Position numbers and translations under genes: made by a program. Below, one piece after another: positions 1-6,168 of a stretch of 46,530 nucleotides of DNA. This DNA is from RGIG1681 sp045650505 (GTDB lineage: Bacteria; Bacillota; Clostridia; Christensenellales; UBA1242): assembly GCA_045650505.1 (NCBI GenBank), contig JAZRRE010000006.1:1-46530 (forward strand). The letters run 5' to 3'. Numbering within the stretch: the first letter of the stretch is position 1; each line of letters opens with the position of its first letter. A model generated the notes under the pieces. It worked only from the letters and a program-made list of their open reading frames with translations. It was not told the origin of the DNA and did not search any database.

Positions 1-321
1 ATTTATATTGATGCAAGAGTTAAAAAAATTGAGCAAGAATTTATTGAACTTATTGTTAATAAAAATATTAATAAGCACAACATTTTATCAACAATAATAA
101 ACTTAAAAAGTAATAGTAAAATAAAAAAACAAGAAAAATTAATATCAATTGATTATGACTGTTTTGTTTATGAACCGGAACTATCTGAAAATAATAAACT
201 GTATTATGATATTGTTTCAAGTGGATACATGGGTGAAATATATATGATTGGAAATGCTTTAAAGGTTTGTGATGATGCGGAATGTATTAAATCAGCATAT
301 TTTGTTGCAAAAAATTTATAG
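1..321 (+). CDS. C-terminal fragment of a probable FAD/NAD(P)-dependent oxidoreductase (5' truncated)
   Basis: The reading frame is open from base 1 and stops at TAG 319-321, so the upstream part lies outside the window; 106 codons are visible. The last 50 residues fit the end of a pyridine-nucleotide-disulfide/FAD oxidoreductase fold: a segment ending in NNKLYYDIV, then GEIYMIGNALKVCDDAECIKSAYFVAKNL read as two short blocks. In FadH/old-yellow-enzyme-type reductases and NADH oxidases this place reads IGDA followed by an AI..G..A helix, where the Asp contacts the FAD ribityl chain. Here that Asp is Asn (IGNA), which is unusual but not disqualifying. The preceding 50 residues are Lys/Asn-rich and I do not recognise them. 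The gene is followed by a consensus promoter for cysS and is probably unrelated to it. Family call is moderate to low; substrate unknown. Confidence 0.5.
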   Translation: MYIDARVKKIEQEFIELIVNKNINKHNILSTIINLKSNSKIKKQEKLISIDYDCFVYEPELSENNKLYYDIVSSGYMGEIYMIGNALKVCDDAECIKSAYFVAKNL

Positions 322-330
322 GATAAAATG

Positions 331-359
331 TTGACAATAGTTTTTTGTTGATATATACT
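331..359 (+). promoter_or_regulatory. Sigma-70-type promoter of the cysS leader
   Basis: TTGACA at 331-336, a 17-nt spacer and TATACT at 354-359 give a near-perfect vegetative promoter. The start site is predicted near 366, just upstream of the leader-peptide ribosome site (AAGG 371-374). The promoter begins 10 nt after the stop of the upstream gene, so cysS has its own transcript. Confidence 0.85.
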
Positions 360-384
360 TGTATTAGATTAAGGAAAAGAATAT

Positions 385-408
385 ATGAAAAAATGTTGTT
401 GCAACTGA
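385..408 (+). CDS. Cysteine-rich leader peptide MKKCCCN of the cysS attenuator
   Basis: ATG at 385-387, preceded by AAGG at 371-374, opens a 7-codon frame that encodes Met-Lys-Lys-Cys-Cys-Cys-Asn and stops at TGA 406-408. Three consecutive Cys codons (TGT TGT TGC, 394-402) directly upstream of the cysteinyl-tRNA synthetase gene are the classic signature of a ribosome-sensing leader: a ribosome would stall here when charged tRNA-Cys is scarce. The codons lie immediately before an RNA segment (402-409) able to pair with 445-452, as an attenuator requires. The peptide itself probably has no other function. The reading is inference from arrangement, but the coincidence of codons, gene and foldable RNA is strong. 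Confidence 0.8.
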   Translation: MKKCCCN

Positions 409-469
409 ATAATTTAATATAACCTTTATAGTTTAAAGGTTGTTTTCAGTTGTCTAATATTTTTAAGTT

Positions 470-506
470 AAAAGTGAGTAGATAACTGCTCACTTTTTTT
501 GTTTTT
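470..506 (+). terminator. Intrinsic terminator of the cysS attenuator
   Basis: A 12-bp stem (470-481/486-497, one T-G wobble) with the 4-nt loop ATAA at 482-485 is followed by TTTTTTTGTTTTT. It ends directly before the AGGAGG ribosome site of cysS at 507-512, so it acts inside the leader and not at the end of a gene. Confidence 0.85.
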
Positions 507-517
507 AGGAGGTTTAT

Positions 518-1927
518 ATGGCGCTTTCAATTTATAATTCATTTACAAGAAAAAAAGAAAAATTTATTCCAATTTTTGATGGAAAGGTTAATATGTATGT
601 TTGTGGACCAACAGTTTATGGACCACCTCACGTAGGTCATGCTAGGTCTTATACAAATTTTGATGTTGTTAGAAGATATTTTGATTATTTAGGTTATAAA
701 GTAAAGTATGTTCAAAATATAACAGATGTAGGTCATTTAGTGGGTGATTCTGATGATGGACAAGATAAAATTTTAGTTCAAGCAAAGAAAGAAGATGTTG
801 ACCCATTCGCACTTGCATATAAATATGAGACTGTTTATTTTGAATATATGGATAAACTTGGAATCAAGAGACCATCTATCAGTGCTAGAGCAACAGGGTT
901 TATTCCTGAAATGATTGAACTTGTGCAAAAGATTATTGATAAGGGATATGCTTATGTAACAAGTGAAGGCAATGTATATTTTTCAGTTCATAAACTTGCT
1001 GATTATGGTAAACTTTCAGGAAGAAAGTTGGAAAATAGTTTATCTGGCGAAAGAATAGAAATTGCAGGGGATAAAGAAAATCCTGAAGATTTTGCACTTT
1101 GGAAATCTGCTGTTGGTGGCCACATTATGAAGTGGAATTCTCCTTGGGGGGTTGGATATCCTGGTTGGCATTTAGAGTGCTCAACTCTTTGCAAAAAATT
1201 TCTTGGTGACACCTTTGATATTCACGGTGGTGGACTTGATAATATTTTTCCTCATCACGAAAGTGAAATTGCACAAAGTGAAATAGCTAATGGTAAAAAA
1301 TTTGTTAACTATTTTATGCATAATAACCTTGTTACTGTTAATGGAACAAAAATGGGAAAAAGTCTTGGAAACTTTATTACATTAGAAGATTTGTTTAAAG
1401 AATTTGACCCAATGCTTGTTAGATATTTTATACTTCAATTTCATTATCGCAAGCCTGTTGATTTTAGCAAAGATGCAATAAGTCAAATTAAACCACAATT
1501 TGAAAAAATTAGTGAAGTATTTGGAAAAATTAAAGAAGTTTCAAACGGCAACACATTAAAACCAGCAAATGAAGAGATTCTTTCTGTTCAAAATGCATTT
1601 ATTCAAGCTATGGATGATGATTTTAATACACCTGTTGCAATTTCTGAATTATTAAGATTTGTTAAAATGGCTTCAAAAATCATTGATACAAATGATATTA
1701 ATTTAGCTAAACAAGCAAACTTTATTGTTAAAATGTTCGAAGATGTTTTGGGTTTTGACTTTAAATATGATACAATAAAAGCAGCTGATAACAATGAAGA
1801 GAAACTTTTAGAAATTATTTCTTCAATTCGTGAAAAACTTCGTGCTTCAAAAAATTATGAACTCTCTGATTTTGTTAGAGATGAGCTTGGAAAATTAAAT
1901 ATCAGCATATCTGATAAAAAATTATAA
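518..1927 (+). CDS. cysS: Cysteinyl-tRNA synthetase
   Basis: Class I aminoacyl-tRNA synthetase that charges tRNA-Cys with cysteine in the cytoplasm using ATP. The 469 residues match the usual length. Visible signatures: MYVCGPTVYGPPHVGHAR with the zinc ligand Cys29 and the HIGH-type motif HVGH at 38-41; PGWHLECS with Cys221; FPHHESEIAQ with His246/His247 and Glu250 completing the zinc/Cys-recognition site; and the KMSKS-type loop KMGKS at 278-282. The start is fixed by AGGAGG at 507-512 with a 5-nt spacer. A promoter, Cys-codon leader peptide and terminator precede it, so expression is probably controlled by attenuation. A degenerate Nudix-fold gene begins 13 nt after the stop and is likely cotranscribed. 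The body and C-terminal anticodon-binding region look intact. Confidence 0.97.
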   Translation: MALSIYNSFTRKKEKFIPIFDGKVNMYVCGPTVYGPPHVGHARSYTNFDVVRRYFDYLGYKVKYVQNITDVGHLVGDSDDGQDKILVQAKKEDVDPFALAYKYETVYFEYMDKLGIKRPSISARATGFIPEMIELVQKIIDKGYAYVTSEGNVYFSVHKLADYGKLSGRKLENSLSGERIEIAGDKENPEDFALWKSAVGGHIMKWNSPWGVGYPGWHLECSTLCKKFLGDTFDIHGGGLDNIFPHHESEIAQSEIANGKKFVNYFMHNNLVTVNGTKMGKSLGNFITLEDLFKEFDPMLVRYFILQFHYRKPVDFSKDAISQIKPQFEKISEVFGKIKEVSNGNTLKPANEEILSVQNAFIQAMDDDFNTPVAISELLRFVKMASKIIDTNDINLAKQANFIVKMFEDVLGFDFKYDTIKAADNNEEKLLEIISSIREKLRASKNYELSDFVRDELGKLNISISDKKL

Positions 1928-1940
1928 GGAATTGTGAATT

Positions 1941-2669
1941 ATGAATTATTATGATACTTTTGATGAAGATGGTGTGTTTTTAAGTTCGGAAGATGAACAT
2001 GATGTTCATTATAAAGGTTTATGGCATAAAGTTGTCCGTGTTTGGCTTTATGATAATGAAGGAAATATTTATCTTCGTATCAGAAAAAATGATGGGAAGT
2101 ATGACTGCATTAATGAAGTTCATATGCTTTCTTCTGAAAGTGTTTCAAGTTGTTTTGATAGGGGAATGTTTGAAAAACTTGGCATTCACTTTCCAGCAAC
2201 ATCAAATTTAGCTCAAGCATTCACAAGAAAAGTTAAAGTGCATAGGGTTTATTCTGATAATTCTGAACTTCGCGATAATTATTTTTTGATTGATTACATT
2301 GGTGAATTTGATAACAGCACAAACTTCTTTATCTTTAGCCCTGATACTGAAGGTTTGGTTAAAGCTAATGCAAAAGGTATTTTAAATTTAATTAGCACAA
2401 GAACCGGTGAAGTTGTTGGAAATTTAGTTCTTCCAGGTGGAAATGTTTCTAACGAAAAAACATTTATTAGAGTTGATAATATTTTCTCAAACCCAACTGA
2501 AGACACATACACAAAATATAGTCACGTTGTTAACTTAATAAGCACCGAATCACTTAAAAAGGCAAAAGAACAACGTGAAAATGATAAACTAAAAAAATAT
2601 CTTGATGAAAGAGAAGATACTGAAACATTTAAATCACACGCTGATGATAATGATATTGGAATTTATTAA
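1941..2669 (+). CDS. Degenerate Nudix-fold protein (IDI-like), function unknown
   Basis: 242 residues, starting 13 nt after cysS; the ribosome site AAGGA (1926-1930) overlaps the cysS stop. The N-terminal half resembles Nudix proteins of the isopentenyl-diphosphate-isomerase type: KGLWHKVVRVWLYDNEGNIY, a strand pattern with LRIRKNDGKYD, then a region in the place of the Nudix helix (about residues 58-83, NEVHMLSSESVSSCFDRG then MFEKLGI). The canonical GX5EX7REUXEEXGU box is not preserved: the glycine, the RE pair and the EE metal ligands are mostly replaced, so hydrolase activity is doubtful. The C-terminal 60 residues are charged and Lys/Glu/Asp-rich. Linkage to cysS suggests shared expression, not a known shared function. 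A bona fide Nudix gene lies 0.8 kb downstream. Confidence 0.8.
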   Translation: MNYYDTFDEDGVFLSSEDEHDVHYKGLWHKVVRVWLYDNEGNIYLRIRKNDGKYDCINEVHMLSSESVSSCFDRGMFEKLGIHFPATSNLAQAFTRKVKVHRVYSDNSELRDNYFLIDYIGEFDNSTNFFIFSPDTEGLVKANAKGILNLISTRTGEVVGNLVLPGGNVSNEKTFIRVDNIFSNPTEDTYTKYSHVVNLISTESLKKAKEQRENDKLKKYLDEREDTETFKSHADDNDIGIY

Positions 2670-2686
2670 TTTATATTAAATAATTC

Positions 2687-2715
2687 TTGCAAATTTTAAA
2701 ATTATATGCTATTAT
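2687..2715 (+). promoter_or_regulatory. Promoter of tRNA-Leu with an overlapping inverted repeat
   Basis: TTGCAA 2687-2692, a 17-nt spacer and TATTAT 2710-2715, with an extended -10 TG at 2707-2708. The -10 lies within the left arm of a perfect 11-bp inverted repeat (TTATATGCTAT 2702-2712, ATAGCATATAA 2726-2736) that ends 3 nt before the tRNA. Confidence 0.65.
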
Positions 2716-2739
2716 ATGTTCGTTGATAGCATATAATAT

Positions 2740-2825
2740 GCCGATGTGGCGGAATGGCAGACGCAGCAGACTCAAAATCTGCCGAGGGCAACTTCGTGCT
2801 GGTTCAACCCCAGTCATCGGCACCA
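2740..2825 (+). tRNA. tRNA-Leu, anticodon CAA
   Basis: Acceptor arms GCCGATG (2740-2746) and CATCGGC (2815-2821) pair fully, followed by discriminator A and an encoded CCA (2823-2825). The anticodon stem GCAGA/TCTGC (2766-2770/2778-2782) holds the loop CTCAAAA, giving anticodon CAA at 2773-2775, which reads UUG leucine codons. The long variable arm (about 2783-2797) is typical of class II tRNA-Leu, and the T arm GCTGG-TTCAACC-CCAGT is standard. It has its own promoter and terminator. Confidence 0.97.
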
Positions 2826-2830
2826 ACTTT

Positions 2831-2860
2831 AACAAGCACTAATAATGTGCTTGTTTTTAT
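2831..2860 (+). terminator. Intrinsic terminator after tRNA-Leu
   Basis: AACAAGCAC (2831-2839) pairs perfectly with GTGCTTGTT (2847-2855) around a 7-nt AT loop and runs into TTTTTATTTTT. It lies 5 nt after the CCA end. Confidence 0.85.
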
Positions 2861-2882
2861 TTTTATAAATTTAAGGTGAGTT

Positions 2883-3383
2883 ATGGTTGAACTAATAAAG
2901 CAAAATTTTAATGAAAATTTCAAAAGATATCTAAAATCAAAAATAACGTTAACAAATTTGCTAGGAACAAATATCTTTATTGAACACGTTGGCTCAACAT
3001 CTATTCCAGATATGTTTGGGAAAAATATTATTGATATTTTAATTGGCGTTAATAATGATAATGATTTTGAAAAATTTACTAAAATTTTACTTAATAATGG
3101 ATTTTTTGTTGGCAAAAACTCAACTGAAATATATAAATTTTTTGCATCAAAAAAAGAAGAAACAACAAGTGGAGATATTCACATACATTTAGTAATTAAA
3201 AACACGGAACGTTTCAATGATTTTTTAATACTAAAAAATTATCTTTTAAATAATAAAAATGTACGCAATGATTATTGCAATTTTAAAAAGTATATTTTAA
3301 CAAAAACAACCGATAGAACTGAATATCGAAAAATTAAAAGTGAGTATGTTGCAAATCTTTTAAATAGGGCAAAACAAAATTAA
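2883..3383 (+). CDS. GrpB-family (UPF0157) nucleotidyltransferase-like protein
   Basis: 166 residues. The family signature is clear: IEHVGSTSIPDMFGKNIIDI (residues 33-52), with the glycine-serine of a nucleotidyltransferase-like fold and the following conserved Asp51; then GDIHIHLV (98-104), a strand with two histidines typical of GrpB proteins; and a C-terminal Y..K..Y helix (YRKIKSEYVANLLNRA). GrpB-family proteins are stand-alone nucleotidyltransferase-fold proteins of uncertain substrate. The start is supported by AAGGTGAG at 2873-2880. The gene follows the tRNA terminator without its own clear promoter, so it may rely on readthrough or on a weak site I did not recognise. The stop is 2 nt before the -35 of the next gene. 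Confidence 0.88.
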   Translation: MVELIKQNFNENFKRYLKSKITLTNLLGTNIFIEHVGSTSIPDMFGKNIIDILIGVNNDNDFEKFTKILLNNGFFVGKNSTEIYKFFASKKEETTSGDIHIHLVIKNTERFNDFLILKNYLLNNKNVRNDYCNFKKYILTKTTDRTEYRKIKSEYVANLLNRAKQN

Positions 3384-3385
3384 CT

Positions 3386-3414
3386 TTGACAAAAACAATT
3401 CTATAGTATATAAT
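3386..3414 (+). promoter_or_regulatory. Perfect consensus promoter of the Nudix hydrolase gene
   Basis: TTGACA 3386-3391, exactly 17 nt, TATAAT 3409-3414: a full vegetative consensus. The start site is predicted at about 3421, only 12 nt before the ATG at 3433, so the untranslated leader is very short and holds only a weak TAGG (3421-3424). Confidence 0.9.
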
Positions 3415-3432
3415 CATTAATAGGTATTACTT

Positions 3433-4011
3433 ATGGCATCTAAAGAATATTTTGAAGATAAATCAAAACTATATTATGAAAATTTTTTAAATAATAAATG
3501 CACCAAGAAAGTTAGAGGTATTATTCTTAATGAAATGGGGCAAATTTTGTTATTGCACTCAAATAAACACAATGGTTACTCAATTCCAGGTGGAACTGTT
3601 GAAGAAAATGAATCTATTAAAGATACAGTTATTCGTGAGGTTTTTGAAGAAACCGGTGCAGAAATTATTCCAATAAAAATTGTAGGGAAATATTATCACA
3701 CATCAAAAAATTTTAATTATGATGGAATAACATTTGATTCTGATAGAGTGGAATATTTTTATTTCTGTCGATTCAAATCATTTAAAGAAAAAAATCTTGG
3801 AATTCAAGGAGAGTTTGATGCAGGTGATATTCAAATTGAGTTTTTAGATTACGAAGATGCAATTTCTGCAAGACTTTTAAAACGTGACAAGTCTATGATT
3901 GAAAGAGCAATGAATGAATTTTTATTATATAAAGCTGATGAGTATGATGAACCAATTAATGTTACTTCATATAAAACTAAAAAATTTAAAAAATTCAATA
4001 AAAAACACTAA
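3433..4011 (+). CDS. Nudix hydrolase
   Basis: 192 residues with a complete Nudix box GX5EX7REUXEEXGU at residues 54-76 (G54, E60, R68-E69, E72-E73, G75), flanked by the usual strands (VRGIILNEMGQILLLHSN and YSIPGG). Enzymes of this superfamily hydrolyse nucleoside diphosphate-X compounds with Mg2+ or Mn2+ held by the box glutamates. The substrate cannot be read from the sequence. The later RVEYFYFCRF strand and the acidic D/E segments are ordinary for the fold; the Lys-rich tail (KTKKFKKFNKKH) is short and basic. It has its own perfect promoter and an 11-12 nt leader. It is convergent with the next gene and shares a terminator with it. Confidence 0.93.
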   Translation: MASKEYFEDKSKLYYENFLNNKCTKKVRGIILNEMGQILLLHSNKHNGYSIPGGTVEENESIKDTVIREVFEETGAEIIPIKIVGKYYHTSKNFNYDGITFDSDRVEYFYFCRFKSFKEKNLGIQGEFDAGDIQIEFLDYEDAISARLLKRDKSMIERAMNEFLLYKADEYDEPINVTSYKTKKFKKFNKKH

Positions 4012-4030
4012 CCATTGGCTAGTGTTTTTT
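4001..4030. terminator. Bidirectional terminator between convergent genes
   Basis: AAAAACACTA (4001-4010) pairs with TAGTGTTTTT (4020-4029). The stem continues past one A-C mismatch with CC/GG around an ATT loop, and it carries T-runs on both strands. It overlaps the last codons of the Nudix gene and sits at the end of the converging surface-protein gene. Confidence 0.8.
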
Positions 4031-6046
4031 TTATTTATTTTCATTTTCTATATATTTTGAACCATCATTTCCAATGTTTTTCTTTTTAAATCTTAAGATT
4101 AAAATCAACAGTCCAACATTTATAGCGATTAAAATGCAACCAATAATTTGAAGAGTTGTCCAGCTATCCGAACCAACAGCATCGGTTAAAATATAACCGG
4201 TAAATTCGTTACCATACTCGTCATTAAAGGTGATGGAGGTGAAACCGGTTTCCGTGTTTCTTGGTCCATTAATTCTAATTCTATAACCTTTGTTAAGTGT
4301 GCAGATTATCGGGCTGGAATTGCTTGAATTTAGGTAAATATATGTGTTGTCACTTTTGATTGATGCGTTTGTAATGACAAAGTTATTAGCATCACTAGGT
4401 TTGATTATTCTATCAAATTCAATATAACCAACTTCATTATTGTTAACTTTTACTTTTAACATAATTTTTTCATTTGATTTGTATTTACAAATTGCATCAA
4501 TAAGTTCAACTTTTGAATTTTCTTCAATTTGAGTTATAATTCTTGAATTTAATGTGTCTGTTATTCCAAATTCTTCAATTGTTGTTGGAAGGGAATATAG
4601 ATTTGTTTTTGGTTGAACTTTAAATACCTTATAATCATAATTATCTACTAAAATTTCATCTTTTAAAGACAAATCTTCGGTTTTAATAAATCCTTTTATG
4701 TTTTTATCTTCGGTTGTAATCATACAATATTCAAAGCCTTCAATGACCGAATTTTCGCCCGAAATTTTACCTTTTCCAATAACGATAATATCTTTTGCAT
4801 TTTCAAGTGTAACATTATTTTCATTGTTTAAAGCCCAAGGTGTTGTTGTTAATAAAATTGTTGATTTATTTGTTATTGCATATTTAAAATCATTTTCTAA
4901 ATAATAATTGTGAGAAATGTTTGGATTTTTTATATATGGTTTTGGTGTTGTGTCACTATAAACTTTATTTTCTGAATTATAAGTAATTTCAGTATAAACA
5001 ATTTGTTGTTCATTTTTTAAAGGGTAGAGTAGGCAACTATTCGCTGTTGTGATATATTTATTTCCATATGTTGTTAATCTTAATTCAGAATTAAAAGATT
5101 TTAATTCATCTGTAACATCAATTGAATAATTATATAAACTTGAGTATGTTCCAACAATGGTTTCGCCAGAATCTTCTGTTGTGTTATATGTTATTAAAAA
5201 CATTAAATTGTTATTTATACTGATTGTGTTAACATCAACAAGTTCAACATTTTGATTGGTTGTATCTAAATTTTCTGAAAGTGAACTTTTTGATATATCA
5301 ATAGTTATGCTTGATTCAGCTGTCAATTTTTCTAAAACAGTTCCAAAAAAATAAATATTTTTTTCAAAAGTTAAAACTAAATAAACATCATTTTCATTTG
5401 TTCCAGCTGATTTAATTATTGATAAATTAAAAAGACTATTTAATACGGATTCATCAATTTGAATAGCACAATTATTTGTTGTTTCTAAACTACTTTTATT
5501 TAAAGTGATTACCATTGGTGAAAGTGAATCTTCATTTTCACTCGGTGACAACGAAATTAAATAATCTGAATCTATATCACAAATAGATATATTTTTATAT
5601 TTGATGCTTAATGATTCTAATTCAATTGTTTTTTCAATCGAAAAATCAGTTAAATCAATTATTGTTATATTTAATAAATCTAATTGATTATTATTTGTTT
5701 TTGATAATGCAAATATATATTCATCAATATAACAAACATCAATAATTTCACCCAAAGAACTAATATCTAATGTATTTTCTTCTAATGCAGAATCATCAAA
5801 ACTATATTTCTTAATTTTGTTGTCGTATTCATCAAAGAAAAATACATTGTTGTGGTAAATAACAGAATAAGTAGGAGAGTGTATAAATGTGCTTCTTGTG
5901 CTAATAGTTCTTTGATTATTCTCTGGCATAATTGTTGCTGCAGAGGAATAATTATTTATAAATTTAGGCAAAAAAGGTATTGCACATAAAAATAGTGCAA
6001 TAACAAAGCATACTATTCTATTGTATAAATTTTTAGACTTTCTCAT
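4031..6046 (-). CDS. Secreted, membrane-anchored surface protein with SH3-like domains
   Basis: 671 residues, not a named family. In order: a basic start and hydrophobic signal segment (about residues 10-28, IVCFVIALFLCAIPFLP); about 400 residues of repeating beta-strand pattern in which short YDNKIKKYS-, IYFFGTV- and LISLSPSEN-like strands suggest a propeller or beta-sandwich ectodomain; two bacterial SH3-like segments (about 470-555, with VQPKTNLYSLPTT and VKVNNNEVGYIEFDR, and about 560-625, with GYRIRINGP and EFTGYILTDAV); one transmembrane helix (631-651, LQIIGCILIAINVGLLILIL); and a short basic tail (RFKKKN). The N-terminus should be outside and the tail in the cytoplasm. It lies downstream of the giant lipoprotein gene on the same strand but has its own promoter. 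A smaller protein of the same design is encoded at 39627-40571. SH3-like domains of this type often bind cell wall; the ligand here is unknown. Confidence 0.85.
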   Translation of the reverse strand: MRKSKNLYNRIVCFVIALFLCAIPFLPKFINNYSSAATIMPENNQRTISTRSTFIHSPTYSVIYHNNVFFFDEYDNKIKKYSFDDSALEENTLDISSLGEIIDVCYIDEYIFALSKTNNNQLDLLNITIIDLTDFSIEKTIELESLSIKYKNISICDIDSDYLISLSPSENEDSLSPMVITLNKSSLETTNNCAIQIDESVLNSLFNLSIIKSAGTNENDVYLVLTFEKNIYFFGTVLEKLTAESSITIDISKSSLSENLDTTNQNVELVDVNTISINNNLMFLITYNTTEDSGETIVGTYSSLYNYSIDVTDELKSFNSELRLTTYGNKYITTANSCLLYPLKNEQQIVYTEITYNSENKVYSDTTPKPYIKNPNISHNYYLENDFKYAITNKSTILLTTTPWALNNENNVTLENAKDIIVIGKGKISGENSVIEGFEYCMITTEDKNIKGFIKTEDLSLKDEILVDNYDYKVFKVQPKTNLYSLPTTIEEFGITDTLNSRIITQIEENSKVELIDAICKYKSNEKIMLKVKVNNNEVGYIEFDRIIKPSDANNFVITNASIKSDNTYIYLNSSNSSPIICTLNKGYRIRINGPRNTETGFTSITFNDEYGNEFTGYILTDAVGSDSWTTLQIIGCILIAINVGLLILILRFKKKNIGNDGSKYIENENK

Positions 6047-6052
6047 ATTTTT

Positions 6053-6080
6053 ATTATAACACTTTTAAAGATTATTACAA
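6053..6080 (-). promoter_or_regulatory. Promoter predicting a leaderless mRNA for the 671-residue surface protein
   Basis: On the - strand, TTGTAA (6080-6075), a 16-nt spacer and TATAAT (6058-6053). Six bases separate the -10 from the ATG at 6046, so the expected +1 falls on the A of the start codon. There is no room for, and no sign of, a ribosome binding site. Confidence 0.65.
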
Positions 6081-6100
6081 ATAAATAACATAAAAAAAAT

Positions 6101-6128
6101 AAAAAACCGACTATAAAATCGGTTTTTT
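6101..6128. terminator. Bidirectional intrinsic terminator after the giant lipoprotein gene
   Basis: AAAAAACCGA (6101-6110) pairs perfectly with TCGGTTTTTT (6119-6128) around an 8-nt loop, with A/T runs on both sides. On the - strand it follows the stop of the giant gene by about 40 nt and separates it from the downstream surface-protein gene. Confidence 0.85.
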
Positions 6129-6168
6129 ATTTTTGGTTTTATTAACTTATAAAATTATATGTTAACAA

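Larger units (their letters stand above)
385..506 (+). promoter_or_regulatory. Cysteine-responsive transcription attenuator upstream of cysS
   Basis: Mutually exclusive pairings can be drawn by eye. Anti-antiterminator: 402-409 (CAACTGAA) pairs perfectly with 445-452 (TTCAGTTG), enclosing a second perfect 8-bp hairpin 421-428/434-441. Antiterminator: 447-455 (CAGTTGTCT) pairs with 480-488 (AGATAACTG), 9 bp with one G-T wobble. Terminator: 470-481 pairs with 486-497 around an ATAA loop, followed by a T-tract to 506. A ribosome stalled on Cys codons 394-402 would cover 402-409 and free 447-455 to pair with 480-488, breaking the terminator. With adequate Cys-tRNA the peptide is finished and the terminator forms. 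No T-box features are seen. Folding energies were not computed. Confidence 0.8.

Noticed and set aside
360..517. T-box riboswitch upstream of cysS
   Set aside because: No T-box antiterminator consensus or specifier-loop architecture is visible; the Cys-codon leader explains the region better.
2804..3115. 103-codon frame on the - strand over the tRNA terminator and GrpB gene
   Set aside because: It runs across a tRNA end and antisense to a gene with clear family motifs; no start signals.
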